Assembly (NCBI GenBank): GCA_963717765.1
Contig: CAVQWX010000004.1
Location: 310,001 to 374,000 of the forward strand
Length of the DNA stretch: 64,000 nucleotides
From: JACDER01 sp963717765
Lineage (GTDB): Bacteria; Actinomycetota; Thermoleophilia; Gaiellales; Gaiellaceae
Reading direction: 5' to 3'
Program-made: the position numbers and the translations under genes
The notes under the pieces: model-generated
The model's input: the letters and a program-made list of their open reading frames with translations, nothing else
Databases searched by the model: none
What the model was told of the DNA's origin: nothing
In this document: in pieces, positions 15,677 to 24,047 of the stretch
Layout: each line of letters opens with the position of its first letter
Numbering within the stretch: the first letter of the stretch is position 1

Positions 15677-16642
15677 ATGGCGAAAGTGGAGCAGCGAGAC
15701 GCGCTTTCGAAGGAGATCCTGCGCGAGTTCTACCGCGAGATGCTCCTCATCCGGCGCTTCGAGGAGAAGGTCGAGGAGCTCTTCCGCGCCGGCGATCTTC
15801 CGGGCTTCCTGCACGTCGCGATCGGGCAGGAGGCGGTCGCCGTCGGCGTCTGCCGCGCGCTCGAGGAGACCGACGTGATCGCGTCCACGCACCGCGCGCA
15901 CGGCCACACGCTGGCGAAGGGGACGCCGCCGGAGGCGATCATGGCCGAGCTGTACGGGAAGAAGGAGGGCTGCTCGCACGGCTTCGGCGGCTCGATGCAC
16001 CTGTACGACGTCGAGCGCGGCAACATGGGCGCGAACGCGGTCGTAGGGGGAGGCATCCCCGCGATCGTCGGCGCAGCCCTCGCGTTCAAGCTGCGCGGCG
16101 AGCCGCGCGTCGGGGTCGCGTTCTTCGGGGACGGCGCGACCAACATCGGCACGTTCTACGAGGCGCTGAACCTCGCCCAGCTGTGGCAGGTTCCGGCCCT
16201 CTTCGTGTGCGAGAACAACCGCTGGGCGGAGTCCACGCCCGCCAGCCAGCAGCTCGCGATCGAAGACCTCACGCAGCGTGCCGCCGCGTTCGGGATGGAG
16301 TCCGTCCGCCTGGACGGCCAGGACGTCGAGACGGTCTACCGCGAGGCTGTGCGCGCGGTCGAGCGGGTGCGGGAGGGAACGCCGATCTTCTTCCTGTGCG
16401 ACACGCACCGCCTGCACGGCCACTACATCGGCGACCCGCAGGTGTACCGCTCGAAGGAGGACATCGAGGACGCGCGCGAGCACGACCCACTGGAGCGCAC
16501 GCGTCCACAGCTCGACCTCTCCGACGAGGAGCTGGACGCGCTGGAGGAGGAGATCCGCGAGATCGTCGAGGGCTCGGTCGAGTTCGCGAGGAACGGCACC
16601 GACCCTGACCCCGAAGATGCCCTCAAGTTCGTCTATGCCTGA
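15677..16642 (+). CDS. Thiamine-diphosphate 2-oxoacid dehydrogenase E1 alpha subunit
   Basis: A 321-residue E1alpha of the pyruvate/acetoin dehydrogenase type. The conserved opening FYREMLLIRRFEEKVEELF is followed by STHRAHGHTLAKG, the GSMHLYD motif and the ThDP-binding GDGATNIGTFYEALNLA...NNRW motif (GDG-x(n)-NN). A phosphorylation-loop-like RAHGHTLA segment is present, as in most family members. Together with the next two genes it forms the complex that decarboxylates a 2-oxoacid and passes the acyl group to lipoate. Length and closeness to acetoin/pyruvate E1 types leave the true substrate undecided. E3 is probably lpdA at 35181. Confidence 0.92.
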   Translation: MAKVEQRDALSKEILREFYREMLLIRRFEEKVEELFRAGDLPGFLHVAIGQEAVAVGVCRALEETDVIASTHRAHGHTLAKGTPPEAIMAELYGKKEGCSHGFGGSMHLYDVERGNMGANAVVGGGIPAIVGAALAFKLRGEPRVGVAFFGDGATNIGTFYEALNLAQLWQVPALFVCENNRWAESTPASQQLAIEDLTQRAAAFGMESVRLDGQDVETVYREAVRAVERVREGTPIFFLCDTHRLHGHYIGDPQVYRSKEDIEDAREHDPLERTRPQLDLSDEELDALEEEIREIVEGSVEFARNGTDPDPEDALKFVYA

Positions 16643-16671
16643 GCCTCGCGTCCCTAGGGGCGGTGTCTTTG

Positions 16672-17652
16672 ATGCTTGAGCTCTCATACCGAGAGGCCGT
16701 GCGGGATGCGCTCTCCCAGGCGATGCGCGAGGATCAGGACGTCTTCATCCTCGGCGAGGACATCGCCGAGATGGGCGGCTCCATGGGAGTCACGCAGGGG
16801 ATGCTCGAGGAGTTCGGGCCTGAGCGCGTGCGGAACACGCCCATCTCCGAGATGGCGATCGTCGGCGCCTCGATCGGCGCGGCGATGCAGGGAATGCGGC
16901 CGGTCGTGGAGGTCATGTACGAGGACTTCCTCACCCTCGCGATGGAGCAGATCGTCAACCAGGCGGCCAAGCACCGCTCGATGTCGGGCGGCCAGCTGAA
17001 GGTGCCGTTGACGGTGCGCACGCAGGGCGGCGCGGGCTGGTCTCCGGGCGCGCAGCACGCGCAGCAGGTCGAGGCCTGGTTCGTCCACGTCCCCGGCCTC
17101 AAGGTCGTCTTTCCGTCCACGCCGGCGGACGTCCGCGGGCTGCTCTGGTCGTCGATCTACGACGACAACCCGGTCCTCTTCTTCGAGCACCGGACGCTGT
17201 ACGGGATCAAGGAAGAGGTGCCCGAGAAGCTGGAGCCGATTCCGATCGGGAAGGCGCGCGTCCACCTCGAGGGAACGGATGTCACCGTGGTCGCCACCGG
17301 ACGGCTCGTGCACGAGTCGCTGAAGGCGGCGGAGGAGGCCGACTCCCAGGGCATCTCCGTCGAGGTCGTCGACCCACGCACGCTGCTGCCGCTGGACGAG
17401 GAGGCGATCGTGTCGTCGGTGGAGAAGACGACTCGCTGCGTGGTGGCGCACGAGGCGGTTGCGCACATGGGGTTCGGCGCCGAGGTTGCGACCGTCGTCC
17501 AGCACGGAGCCTTCGACTACCTGGACGCCCCGATCGAGCGCGTGGGTGCGAAGTTTGCGCCCATCCCGTTCGCACCCGTGCTGGAGAACTACGTCGTCCC
17601 GCACGCGGCCGACGTGCTCGAGGCGATTCAGCGGACCGTTCGCCGAGTATGA
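16672..17652 (+). CDS. Thiamine-diphosphate 2-oxoacid dehydrogenase E1 beta subunit
   Basis: A 326-residue E1beta. Conserved segments are SYREAVRDALSQAMREDQDVFILGEDIAEMGG, FGPERVRNTPISEMAIVGASIGAAMQG, YEDFLTLAMEQIVNQAAKHRSMSGGQ and HDQQ-like GAQHAQQVEAW, then the C-terminal transketolase domain with VEVVDPRTLLPLDEEAIVSSV. I take ATG 16672, 11 bases after AGGGG; GTG 16663 is an in-frame alternative but too close to it. The stop overlaps an ATG that may start E2 (ATGA at 17649). Confidence 0.93.
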   Translation: MLELSYREAVRDALSQAMREDQDVFILGEDIAEMGGSMGVTQGMLEEFGPERVRNTPISEMAIVGASIGAAMQGMRPVVEVMYEDFLTLAMEQIVNQAAKHRSMSGGQLKVPLTVRTQGGAGWSPGAQHAQQVEAWFVHVPGLKVVFPSTPADVRGLLWSSIYDDNPVLFFEHRTLYGIKEEVPEKLEPIPIGKARVHLEGTDVTVVATGRLVHESLKAAEEADSQGISVEVVDPRTLLPLDEEAIVSSVEKTTRCVVAHEAVAHMGFGAEVATVVQHGAFDYLDAPIERVGAKFAPIPFAPVLENYVVPHAADVLEAIQRTVRRV

Positions 17653-18878
17653 CTCTCCCGGCCCCATCCTCCAGGCCCGTGGCGCGCGACTTCATGGCTA
17701 ACGAGGTCAAGCTGCCCCGGCTGGGGCAGGGGATGGAGTCGGGCACGATCGTCAAGTGGCTCAAGTCCGAGGGCGAGCCGGTCGAGAAGGGCGAGCCGCT
17801 GTACGAGCTCGACACGGACAAGGTGACGCAGGAGGTCGAGTCCGACTTTGCCGGCACCCTGCTGAAGATCGCGATCGAGGAGGGCGAGGTGCCGGTCGGC
17901 AAGACGATCGGCGTGATCGGTGAGCAAGGCGAGGAATTCGCTATCGCGGAGCCGGAGGCTGCCGAGAAGGTCACGGTGAAGGAAGCGCCGAAGGCCCCTC
18001 CTGCTCCGGAACCTGAGCCGGAGAAGTCGGCTCCTTCGCGCGACGGCCGCGTCAAGGCGTCCCCACTCGCCCGGCGCATCGCGCGGGAGCGCGGAATCGA
18101 CCTCTCGACCGTCCGCGGAACCGGGCCGGAAGGGCGGATCGTCGCCGAGGACGTGGAGCGCGCCGAGGCGGCGCCCGCGGCCGCGCCGCCGGCGCCGGTA
18201 GCAGTCGGCGAGGCCGAGCGGCGCGAGCTCACGAGCATCCGGCGCACGATCGCCAAGCGGCTCACGGAGGCGTGGACGATCCCGGTCTTCAGCCTCCAGG
18301 CGTCCGTAGACATGACGCGCGCGAACGCACTCGTCGACCGGCTGCGGGAAGCCGAGCGGAAGGTGACCGTGACAGACCTCCTCGTGAAGGTGAGCGCGGC
18401 CGCCCTGATGGAGCACCGCGAGGTCAACGCGGAATGGACGGACGAGGCGATCCTCCTCCACCCGAGCGCGAACGTCGGCATCGCCGTCGCGGCTCCGCAG
18501 GGGCTGGTCGTGCCGGTGATCCGGGCGGCCGAGCGGCTGCGGCTGGCAGAGATCTCCGCCGCGCGCGCCGAGCTGGTCGGGCGCGCGCGCGAGGCGAAGC
18601 TCACGCGCGAGGACCTCGAGGGCGGGACGTTCACGATCTCGAACCTGGGGATGTTCGCCGTCGAGGCGTTCACGGCGGTGCTGAATCCGCCGCAGGCCGC
18701 GATCGTCGCAGTCGGTGCCACCGAGGACCGCGTCGTGGCGGTGGACGGCCGGCCGGCGGTGCGGCCGACGATGACGGTGGTCGCGACGTTCGACCACCGC
18801 GCCGTGGACGGGGCGCCGGCCGCGGGATTCCTCCAGACACTCAAAGAGCTCTTGGAGGACCCGGCGCTAGCGCTGTGA
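17649..18878 (+). CDS. 2-oxoacid dehydrogenase E2 (dihydrolipoamide acyltransferase)
   Basis: A 409-residue E2 from the overlapping ATG 17649; ATG 17694 (MANEVKLPRLGQGMESG) is a good alternative that removes 15 poorly conserved residues. A lipoyl domain occupies about residues 16-95, with the lysine motif ELDTDKVTQEVES. A Pro/Ala/Glu linker follows, then a peripheral E1/E3-binding domain (ASPLARRIARERGIDLSTVRGTGPEGRIVAEDV) and the acyltransferase core (RRTIAKRLTEAW to FDHRAVDGAPAAGFL, with the catalytic His and Asp). One lipoyl domain only. It forms the core linking E1 and E3. Its stop overlaps the GTG of the VOC gene. Confidence 0.93.
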   Translation: MTLPAPSSRPVARDFMANEVKLPRLGQGMESGTIVKWLKSEGEPVEKGEPLYELDTDKVTQEVESDFAGTLLKIAIEEGEVPVGKTIGVIGEQGEEFAIAEPEAAEKVTVKEAPKAPPAPEPEPEKSAPSRDGRVKASPLARRIARERGIDLSTVRGTGPEGRIVAEDVERAEAAPAAAPPAPVAVGEAERRELTSIRRTIAKRLTEAWTIPVFSLQASVDMTRANALVDRLREAERKVTVTDLLVKVSAAALMEHREVNAEWTDEAILLHPSANVGIAVAAPQGLVVPVIRAAERLRLAEISAARAELVGRAREAKLTREDLEGGTFTISNLGMFAVEAFTAVLNPPQAAIVAVGATEDRVVAVDGRPAVRPTMTVVATFDHRAVDGAPAAGFLQTLKELLEDPALAL

Positions 18879-19192
18879 TCTGGTACCGCGTCCGTGACCT
18901 CGACGCAGCTCGGGCCTTCTACGCCGGCCCGCTCGGGTTCACGGTGGACGAGGTGGCTGAGGACTTCGTCCGGCTCTCGCGCGGCAGGACGGTGATCGGT
19001 CTGGCCCCGGGCGAGCCCGAGGGAGAGGGCGGCGTCGCGATGATCGACGTCGACGACATCAAGGCCGACGCCGAGCGGCTCAGGGAGCAGGGGGTCGACG
19101 TGGGAGTCATCCTCGAGCTGCACGACACCATGCGGATCGTCGACGTCTACGACCCGGACGGAAACCGCATCCAGCTCGGAGAAGAGATTTAG
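18875..19192 (+). CDS. VOC (glyoxalase/bleomycin-resistance fold) protein
   Basis: A 105-residue single VOC-type unit starting at GTG 18875, overlapping the E2 stop (GTGA). The pattern WYRVRDLDAARAFYAGPLGFTV is the typical opening of glyoxalase-fold proteins, and DVYDPDGNRIQLGEE is the typical closing strand with the metal-ligand Glu. These small proteins dimerise to make a metal site; substrates are diverse. Co-transcription with the dehydrogenase suggests a role in handling a related metabolite, but this is inference. Confidence 0.85.
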   Translation: MIWYRVRDLDAARAFYAGPLGFTVDEVAEDFVRLSRGRTVIGLAPGEPEGEGGVAMIDVDDIKADAERLREQGVDVGVILELHDTMRIVDVYDPDGNRIQLGEEI

Positions 19193-19211
19193 TGCACCGG
19201 ACGGCGCTGCA

Positions 19212-19676
19212 GTGATCCGCCGCGGCGGGCCGCACGACGTCCCGTTCCTGCGCGACATGCTCCACCATGCGTACTACTGGCGCGAGAACGCGCCCGAGAT
19301 GGAGGACCTGCCGGTCTCGCGCTACGTGCTCGGCTGGGGACGGCGCGGGGACGCCTCGGTGGTCGCGATCGAGGACGCGTGGCCGGTCGGCGCCGCCTGG
19401 TACCGGCTGTTCACGGCGGACGAGCCGGGCTACGGATTCGTAGACGAGGAAACGCCGGAGCTGTCCATTGCCGTCGTCCCGAGCAAGCGGGCGCGCGGCC
19501 ACGGCAACAGACTGCTCAAGGCGCTGATGGACCGCGCGCGCGATGACGGCTTCGCGCGGCTGAGCCTGAGCGTCGAGCCGGACAATCCTTCGATCGCGCT
19601 GTACGAGAAGTTCGGGTTCCGCAAGGTTGGGGAACGGAACGGCACGACCACCATGGTGGCCGACCTGAACGACTAG
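19212..19676 (+). CDS. GNAT family N-acetyltransferase
   Basis: A 154-residue GNAT from GTG 19212, twenty bases after the VOC gene. The N-terminal strand VIRRGGPHDVPFLRDMLHHA is typical. Acetyl-CoA-binding motif A reads LSIAVVPSKRARGHGNRLLKALMDRA (the R/Q-x-x-G-x-G/A loop, here RARGHGN), and motif B is LSLSVEPDNPSIALYEKFGFRKVG. Acceptor unknown. Its stop codon (TAG within CTAG) is embedded in the left arm of the second long inverted repeat. Confidence 0.9.
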   Translation: MIRRGGPHDVPFLRDMLHHAYYWRENAPEMEDLPVSRYVLGWGRRGDASVVAIEDAWPVGAAWYRLFTADEPGYGFVDEETPELSIAVVPSKRARGHGNRLLKALMDRARDDGFARLSLSVEPDNPSIALYEKFGFRKVGERNGTTTMVADLND

Positions 19677-19841
19677 TGGTTTGGCCGGTGACGTTGCCCG
19701 GTTCCTGGGCCGCGAGCACCAAGCCAGGCAAGGACGCAGGGAGCGGGCGGGCTGGTTAGCCCGTCCGCGACCGAGGACGCCGCATGGCGCAGCGTGATCG
19801 GGGGCCAGGGGCCAGGCGAACGTTGCCGGTCAGACCACTAG
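19673..19841. repeat. Long inverted-repeat hairpin element B between convergent genes
   Basis: Ends 19673-19695 and 19819-19841 are inverted copies matching at 19 of 23 positions, starting and ending with CTAG. A second, perfect inner stem GCGGGCGGGCT / AGCCCGTCCGC around 19743-19768 has a GGTT loop. Both flanking stop codons (GNAT at 19674-19676, VWA protein at 19838-19840) lie inside the terminal CTAG of the arms. An internal ACCAAGCCAGGCA resembles ACCAAGCCGGGCA in element A (14572-14584). The two elements therefore look like members of one family, placed exactly between convergent coding regions. Confidence 0.78.
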
Positions 19842-20803
19842 GTCGGAGAGATCCTGCGTCTCCTCGGCACGCCGGCGGGGACGATGACCAGCAGGAGCGG
19901 CGCGAGCGCGGCGAGCGCGACCGCCGGCGCGATCGAGGTCTCGCTGCGGCGGTAGCCGACGTTCGCGGTCGGGCCGGAGCCGATCGCGGCGCGTACGCGC
20001 CGGGCGACGGCGGGCAGCTCCGTCTCCGAATAGGCGGGCCAGCCTGCTGCCCGCAGCCGGGCGAGGGCGCCGGGCTGCGTCGACCGGTAGAGCGCGTGCG
20101 GGATCCGCTCGCCGGGATGCCAGAAACGGACGACGACCGGCGTCGTCCGCGCGCGGCGAAGTGCGGCCAGCGTGCCGCGTGCGTCGAACGGGCGCGTCTC
20201 CGCATCCGAGAGGACGACGAGCACCCGCTTCCTTGCCCGCGGTGAGAAGAACGTTTGCGTCGTGACCTCGTTCAGCTGGTCGAAAGCGGTCGCGACGGGA
20301 TCGGGATCGATCGCCGGCGGCGGCTTCTGGATGCCGTAGGCGCGGGCGACGACCGAGGAAAACGCCTGTTCGTCGACCGTCGGGAAGAGGTACGGGAGGA
20401 GGCGGTTGTTGAGCGCGGCCACGCCGGTTGGGAGCTCCGGCAGGTCGGCGCGCAGCTTGCGCGCGAAAAGGGCGGCGCGCCGGAAGCGCGGACGGGCGCG
20501 TGGGCCCGAGGACGCGAGCATCGAGCGCGAGTTGTCGAGGACGAGGAGCATCTGGGCGTCCGTGCGCACGTGCCGTTCGCGCTGGCGCACCAGCAACGGC
20601 TGCGCCGCCGCGAGGCCGAGCAGTGCGAAGGCGCACGCGAGGGCGAGCGGCCGCGTGCTGCGGGCGGGAACCGCGGGCTCGGACAGCCCGAGGACGCGGC
20701 GGAGGCCGCCTGCGCGCCGGCTCTGGACGAGCCAAACGGCCAGCGGAACGAGCCCGGCCAGCCCGGCGAGCGCGGCGATGGGCGTCGCGAGCTCGATCGA
20801 CAT
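19838..20803 (-). CDS. VWA-domain membrane protein (BatA/BatB-like)
   Basis: A 321-residue protein. An N-terminal membrane segment (ATPIAALAGLAGLVPLAVWLV) and a second one (LACAFALLGLAAAQPLLV) precede a von Willebrand A domain with the metal-binding motif LVLDNSRSML (D-x-S-x-S) and VLVVLSDAETRPF. A C-terminal membrane helix (VALAALAPLLLVIVPAGV) ends the protein. This is the Bat/aerotolerance-type architecture. ATG 20803 overlaps the upstream stop. It closes the operon that begins with MoxR at about 25.07 kb. MoxR AAA ATPases are thought to act on the metal sites of such VWA proteins. Confidence 0.88.
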   Translation of the reverse strand: MSIELATPIAALAGLAGLVPLAVWLVQSRRAGGLRRVLGLSEPAVPARSTRPLALACAFALLGLAAAQPLLVRQRERHVRTDAQMLLVLDNSRSMLASSGPRARPRFRRAALFARKLRADLPELPTGVAALNNRLLPYLFPTVDEQAFSSVVARAYGIQKPPPAIDPDPVATAFDQLNEVTTQTFFSPRARKRVLVVLSDAETRPFDARGTLAALRRARTTPVVVRFWHPGERIPHALYRSTQPGALARLRAAGWPAYSETELPAVARRVRAAIGSGPTANVGYRRSETSIAPAVALAALAPLLLVIVPAGVPRRRRISPT

Positions 20804-21465
20804 CAGTAGCCGCTCCCGCTTCCGTACACGCCGCCCTGCTTGAGCCTCTTCTTCGTCCGCGGGTGCTTCGCATCCTGTCCCTGATGGCGATTGCGGCCCG
20901 GCGGGCGCTGCGTCGGTGTCTGCCGGCGGCCGGACAGCGCCGAGAACGCGGGGTTCTGCGCCGTGAGCGCAAGCTCGAGGTCGTACTTGGCCGCTTCGTT
21001 GCGATCGTCCAGAAGCGCTGCGGCCCGGAACTCCTGCGTCGCCTGGTTGAGCAGGCGTCCGCCCCCGATCTGCCGCAGGCGCGTGAAGCTCATCGACCCG
21101 TTGCCGGCCGGGAGGGCGAAGACTGTCCCGACCATGACGTGTGCCTGCGCCTGCTCGGTCCGTGGGCCTACGCGTCGCGCGAGCGTCCCGAGGCGCACAG
21201 GTGTGGACGAGTCGTTAGTGAGCGAGGTGTCCGCGACGGCGCGTCGGTACGTGCGCACGAGCTCGAAGAATGGATCCGGATCTCCCACGCCGAGGAGCCA
21301 GTCCGCCGCCCGGTCGAACGGCGATCGCTCCTCCTGGGTGCCGCCCGCGCGTGCGGCTTCGACGCGGTCGGGCGCCGCCAGCACGGCACGGCCGAGAAGA
21401 GCGAACGCGATCGCGACGAGGAGCGCGGCTACGCCCGCTGCCGTCAGCAGCAGTGGTCGCCTCAC
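20803..21465 (-). CDS. Hypothetical membrane-anchored protein of the MoxR-VWA operon
   Basis: A 220-residue protein from GTG 21465, overlapping neighbours on both sides. An N-terminal membrane segment (PLLLTAAGVAALLVAIAFALL) is followed by a periplasmic helical region. The segment GGRLLNQATQEFRAAALLDDRNEAAKYDLELALT has the rhythm of a TPR hairpin, and a basic Gly/Ser-rich tail ends GSGSGY. Its place between two VWA genes and its single TPR-like unit recall BatC, but the similarity is weak. Upstream frame extension is a shadow. Confidence 0.7.
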   Translation of the reverse strand: MRRPLLLTAAGVAALLVAIAFALLGRAVLAAPDRVEAARAGGTQEERSPFDRAADWLLGVGDPDPFFELVRTYRRAVADTSLTNDSSTPVRLGTLARRVGPRTEQAQAHVMVGTVFALPAGNGSMSFTRLRQIGGGRLLNQATQEFRAAALLDDRNEAAKYDLELALTAQNPAFSALSGRRQTPTQRPPGRNRHQGQDAKHPRTKKRLKQGGVYGSGSGY

Positions 21466-22325
21466 GCCTGCGTCCTCCAGGTCAGAGGATGGAGCGCGAG
21501 CTCGTTGACCGCTGCGAGCAGCCCGAGCAGCCCGACGAGCGCCGCGAGCAGGATCGGGAGTGCCTCTCTTCCACCGCTTCGGGTCGGATCGATCGTCTGG
21601 TCGGCGGCGCTCGCCACGAAGGCCGCATTGCCGAGCGACCCCGTGGACGGGGTGGCGTCCGGGCTGACCCTGATGACCCGCAGGTCGATTCGCTCGCGCT
21701 GGTACTGGGCGATGACCGTCTCCAGCTTCTGCAGATCCGACTCGGCATCGGACAGGTCGCTGACCAAGACGACGTGCGGATGGGCGACGTGGTCGCGGCG
21801 CAGCAGCTTGCGCGCGAGCACGAGACCGCTGGAGATGATCGTCCCGCTCGCGAAGGACGGCGCCCAGGGGTACTCCCAGGCCTTCCCCGTGCGGAAGAGC
21901 TGGAGCCACCCCTCGAGCCCCTCCACGGGCGTCGAGGGCGGCAGCGCCTCGTAGGCGGCGTCGGAGAAGAGGACGAGCCCGAGGTGCCGGCGCGGGTCTC
22001 GGGTGAGGGCGAGCAGCACGCGCGAGATGCCCTCGGAGGACGGAAGCGCGCTGCCGGAGAGGTCGATGACGATGATCGCATTCGACCCCGGGCTGAGGAT
22101 CGGCGCCTCCTCCGGCTGTGCGCGCGCCTGGACCGCGAAGACGACGAGCACCGCGAGGATTGCGCCGAGGAGGGAGACCCACACGAGCCGCGTCCGGCGG
22201 CGCGCGCCCCCGAGGGATCCGGCGTCGGCGAGCTGGAGCGCGGGCTCGCGCCGCCCACGCCGGACGAGGACGGCGAGGGCGAGGAGCAGCGCTGCGCCCA
22301 CGACCGCCCACAGCAGCGCCGTCAT
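21462..22325 (-). CDS. VWA-domain membrane protein
   Basis: A 287-residue protein with an N-terminal membrane segment (LLWAVVGAALLLALAVLV), a second one (WVSLLGAILAVLVVFAV), and a VWA domain with MIDAS motif IIVIDLSGSALPSSE and VVLVSDLSDAESDLQ. A C-terminal membrane helix (ILLAALVGLLGLLAAVNELA) follows. ATG 22325 overlaps the stop of the BatD-like gene (22322). With the second VWA protein it forms the likely membrane complex served by MoxR and the DUF58 protein. Longer frame to 23150 belongs to the BatD-like gene. Confidence 0.87.
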   Translation of the reverse strand: MTALLWAVVGAALLLALAVLVRRGRREPALQLADAGSLGGARRRTRLVWVSLLGAILAVLVVFAVQARAQPEEAPILSPGSNAIIVIDLSGSALPSSEGISRVLLALTRDPRRHLGLVLFSDAAYEALPPSTPVEGLEGWLQLFRTGKAWEYPWAPSFASGTIISSGLVLARKLLRRDHVAHPHVVLVSDLSDAESDLQKLETVIAQYQRERIDLRVIRVSPDATPSTGSLGNAAFVASAADQTIDPTRSGGREALPILLAALVGLLGLLAAVNELALHPLTWRTQA

Positions 22326-23150
22326 CGAGGCACGCCCTTCCGCACGCGGGAAGTGAGGTCGGAGATCGCCTCCGGCTTCGGCTCCTCGGGTCCCCAGGCC
22401 AGCACGCGGCTCTCGGCGCTGAGCGGCTGGTCGACCGTCTCGAGCTGTAGCGCCAGCTCCTCCAGCGCGCGCCGGCGGCGGCCGGAGTCGCCGTTCGAGC
22501 TCGCCGCCGCGAGCTCGCCGAGCACCTGTTCCAGCGGCGGGACGCGGCGGCGCGTGGGCGTGACACGGCGCAGGCCGACCTCGAGCAGGAGAAACACGCC
22601 CGCCGCCCCCAGCAGCCCCGCCAGGGCCAGAAGCAGGTATCCCGACGCGTCCGGCGAGACCCGGTACTCGACTGGGGCCGCGACAGGAGGCTGGAACGCG
22701 GAGAACCGGAGCGGCGGCGTCGGCCTTCGTGATCAGCGAATGGACGCGCAGCGCCGGCCACTTGCGCGTCGTCGATCCCCGCCCGTACGAGACGCGGGCC
22801 TGTTCGAACCGAAACGTCTTGACGGCCCCGCGTGGGACGCAGCTCACCTCGAGGCAGCGCAGCCGCCTCACGATCCGCACCGACCCGTCACCGGCGTGGC
22901 GGACCGTCGAGACAACCGCGTACGGAGTGAAGTCCGAGCGCACGCGGACGTTCGACGGATCGGTGCCGGAGACGTCGACGGTTGCAACCACCGTGTCCCC
23001 GAACTGCGCCTCCCGCGGTGTGAGCTCGGTGCGAACCACCACAGCGCGATCGCCGCGGGTTCCGGCCGGCTCGTGGACGAGTGCGACCACCAGGCCGGCG
23101 ACGAGCCCGGCCAGCAACACCAGCGCGACGAGGGGGAGCGCCCGCTTCAT
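22322..23150 (-). pseudogene. BatD-like membrane protein, frameshifted
   Basis: ATG 23150 opens an N-terminal anchor (LPLVALVLLAGLVAGLVVALV) and a beta-sandwich region (VVVRTELTPREAQFGDTVVATVDV, then VRRLRCLEVSCVPRG). The frame breaks at about 22715-22730, near KADAAA. The protein continues one frame over as RFSAFQPPVAAPVEYRVSPD, a membrane segment (YLLLALAGLLGAAGVFLLLE) and a cytoplasmic tail ending at 22322. One extra C in a GC-rich stretch explains the break; repaired length is about 275 residues. The architecture is that of BatD/oxygen-tolerance proteins between DUF58 and VWA genes. A sequencing error is plausible. Confidence 0.75.
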
Positions 23151-24046
23151 CGCAGGCTCATCCGCCTCCGGCGGCGCTCGTGCCAGCGCATGAAGGCGTC
23201 GAGGACGTCCAGCGGTTCCGCGCTCGCGAGGACGACCGGATCGATCTCGAGGGAGCTGAACGTCTCGAGCAGCTGGGCGAAACGCCGCTCGTTTGCCTCA
23301 CGCCGCTCGCGCACCTCTCGCCGAGTCAGCCGTACCGGCTCGGCCACCGGGAGCAGGAAGCCGGCCACGTTGGGGAACGACCTCTCCCAGGTGACGTCCT
23401 GGACGACGACCGGGACGAGATCCCAGCCGCGGGAGAGGCCGACGCGCCATACCGACTGCGGAGGGGAGACGAGGAAGTCGGACAGGACGAATACGAAGGA
23501 GCCGGGAGGGACGTGCGTGCGCGAGCGCTCGAGATGGCGGAAGGCGAGGACGAGGTTGTCCTCGGGCGCCGTGAACGCGGAGCGTGCGAGCTCGTGCTCG
23601 CGCACGAGGGAGGCGTTCTCACGGCGGTTCGGCGGCAGCCAGCGGAGAATGTCGGCGCCGCCGAGATCGAGGTAGCCGGGAAAGCCCTGCGCTGCAAGCG
23701 CGCTCTCCACGATCATCCGGCCGGCCACGGCGACCGCGGCCGGCTTGTGCAGCCACGGCGAATCCGCCGGATACAGCGCCATCGACGGCCGCCGGTCCAC
23801 GAGCAGCACGACGCGCGGCCGGTCCTCGGCGAAGTGCTCGCGGACGACGAACTCGTCCGCGTGCCGCGCGCTGGACATGCGCGCGGAGGCCTTCCAGTCG
23901 ATCGCGCGGACGCTGTCGCCGCGCCGGTACTGGCGCGAGCTCGCGATTTCGAAGCCGCCGCCCCGGTGGAGGCTCCTCTGCGTCCCTCCGACCAGCCCGG
24001 TGCCGCGCCGGCGGCTCAGCAGCGGGAAGCTCGGCTCGGTTTCCAC
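23147..24046 (-). CDS. DUF58 domain protein
   Basis: A 299-residue protein. The conserved DUF58 block SSRQYRRGDSVRAIDWKASARMSS with EFVVREHFAEDRPRVVLLVDRRPSM is present; DRRPSM takes the position of the D-x-S-x-S motif of related VWA domains, with Arg-Pro in between. The N-terminus LSRRRGTGLVGGTQRSLHRGGGFE is typical. No membrane helix. It lies directly after the MoxR ATPase gene (one base apart), the standard MoxR-DUF58-VWA arrangement. Its biochemical role is unresolved. Confidence 0.9.
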   Translation of the reverse strand: METEPSFPLLSRRRGTGLVGGTQRSLHRGGGFEIASSRQYRRGDSVRAIDWKASARMSSARHADEFVVREHFAEDRPRVVLLVDRRPSMALYPADSPWLHKPAAVAVAGRMIVESALAAQGFPGYLDLGGADILRWLPPNRRENASLVREHELARSAFTAPEDNLVLAFRHLERSRTHVPPGSFVFVLSDFLVSPPQSVWRVGLSRGWDLVPVVVQDVTWERSFPNVAGFLLPVAEPVRLTRREVRERREANERRFAQLLETFSSLEIDPVVLASAEPLDVLDAFMRWHERRRRRMSLR

Positions 24047-24047
24047 C

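Noticed and set aside
17282..19258. Minus-strand open frame of 658 codons
   Set aside because: Antisense to E1beta, E2 and the VOC gene; Ser/Arg-rich low-information translation.
21270..23675. Plus-strand open frame of 801 codons
   Set aside because: Antisense to the VWA, BatD-like and DUF58 genes; Arg/Ala/Gly-rich without motifs.
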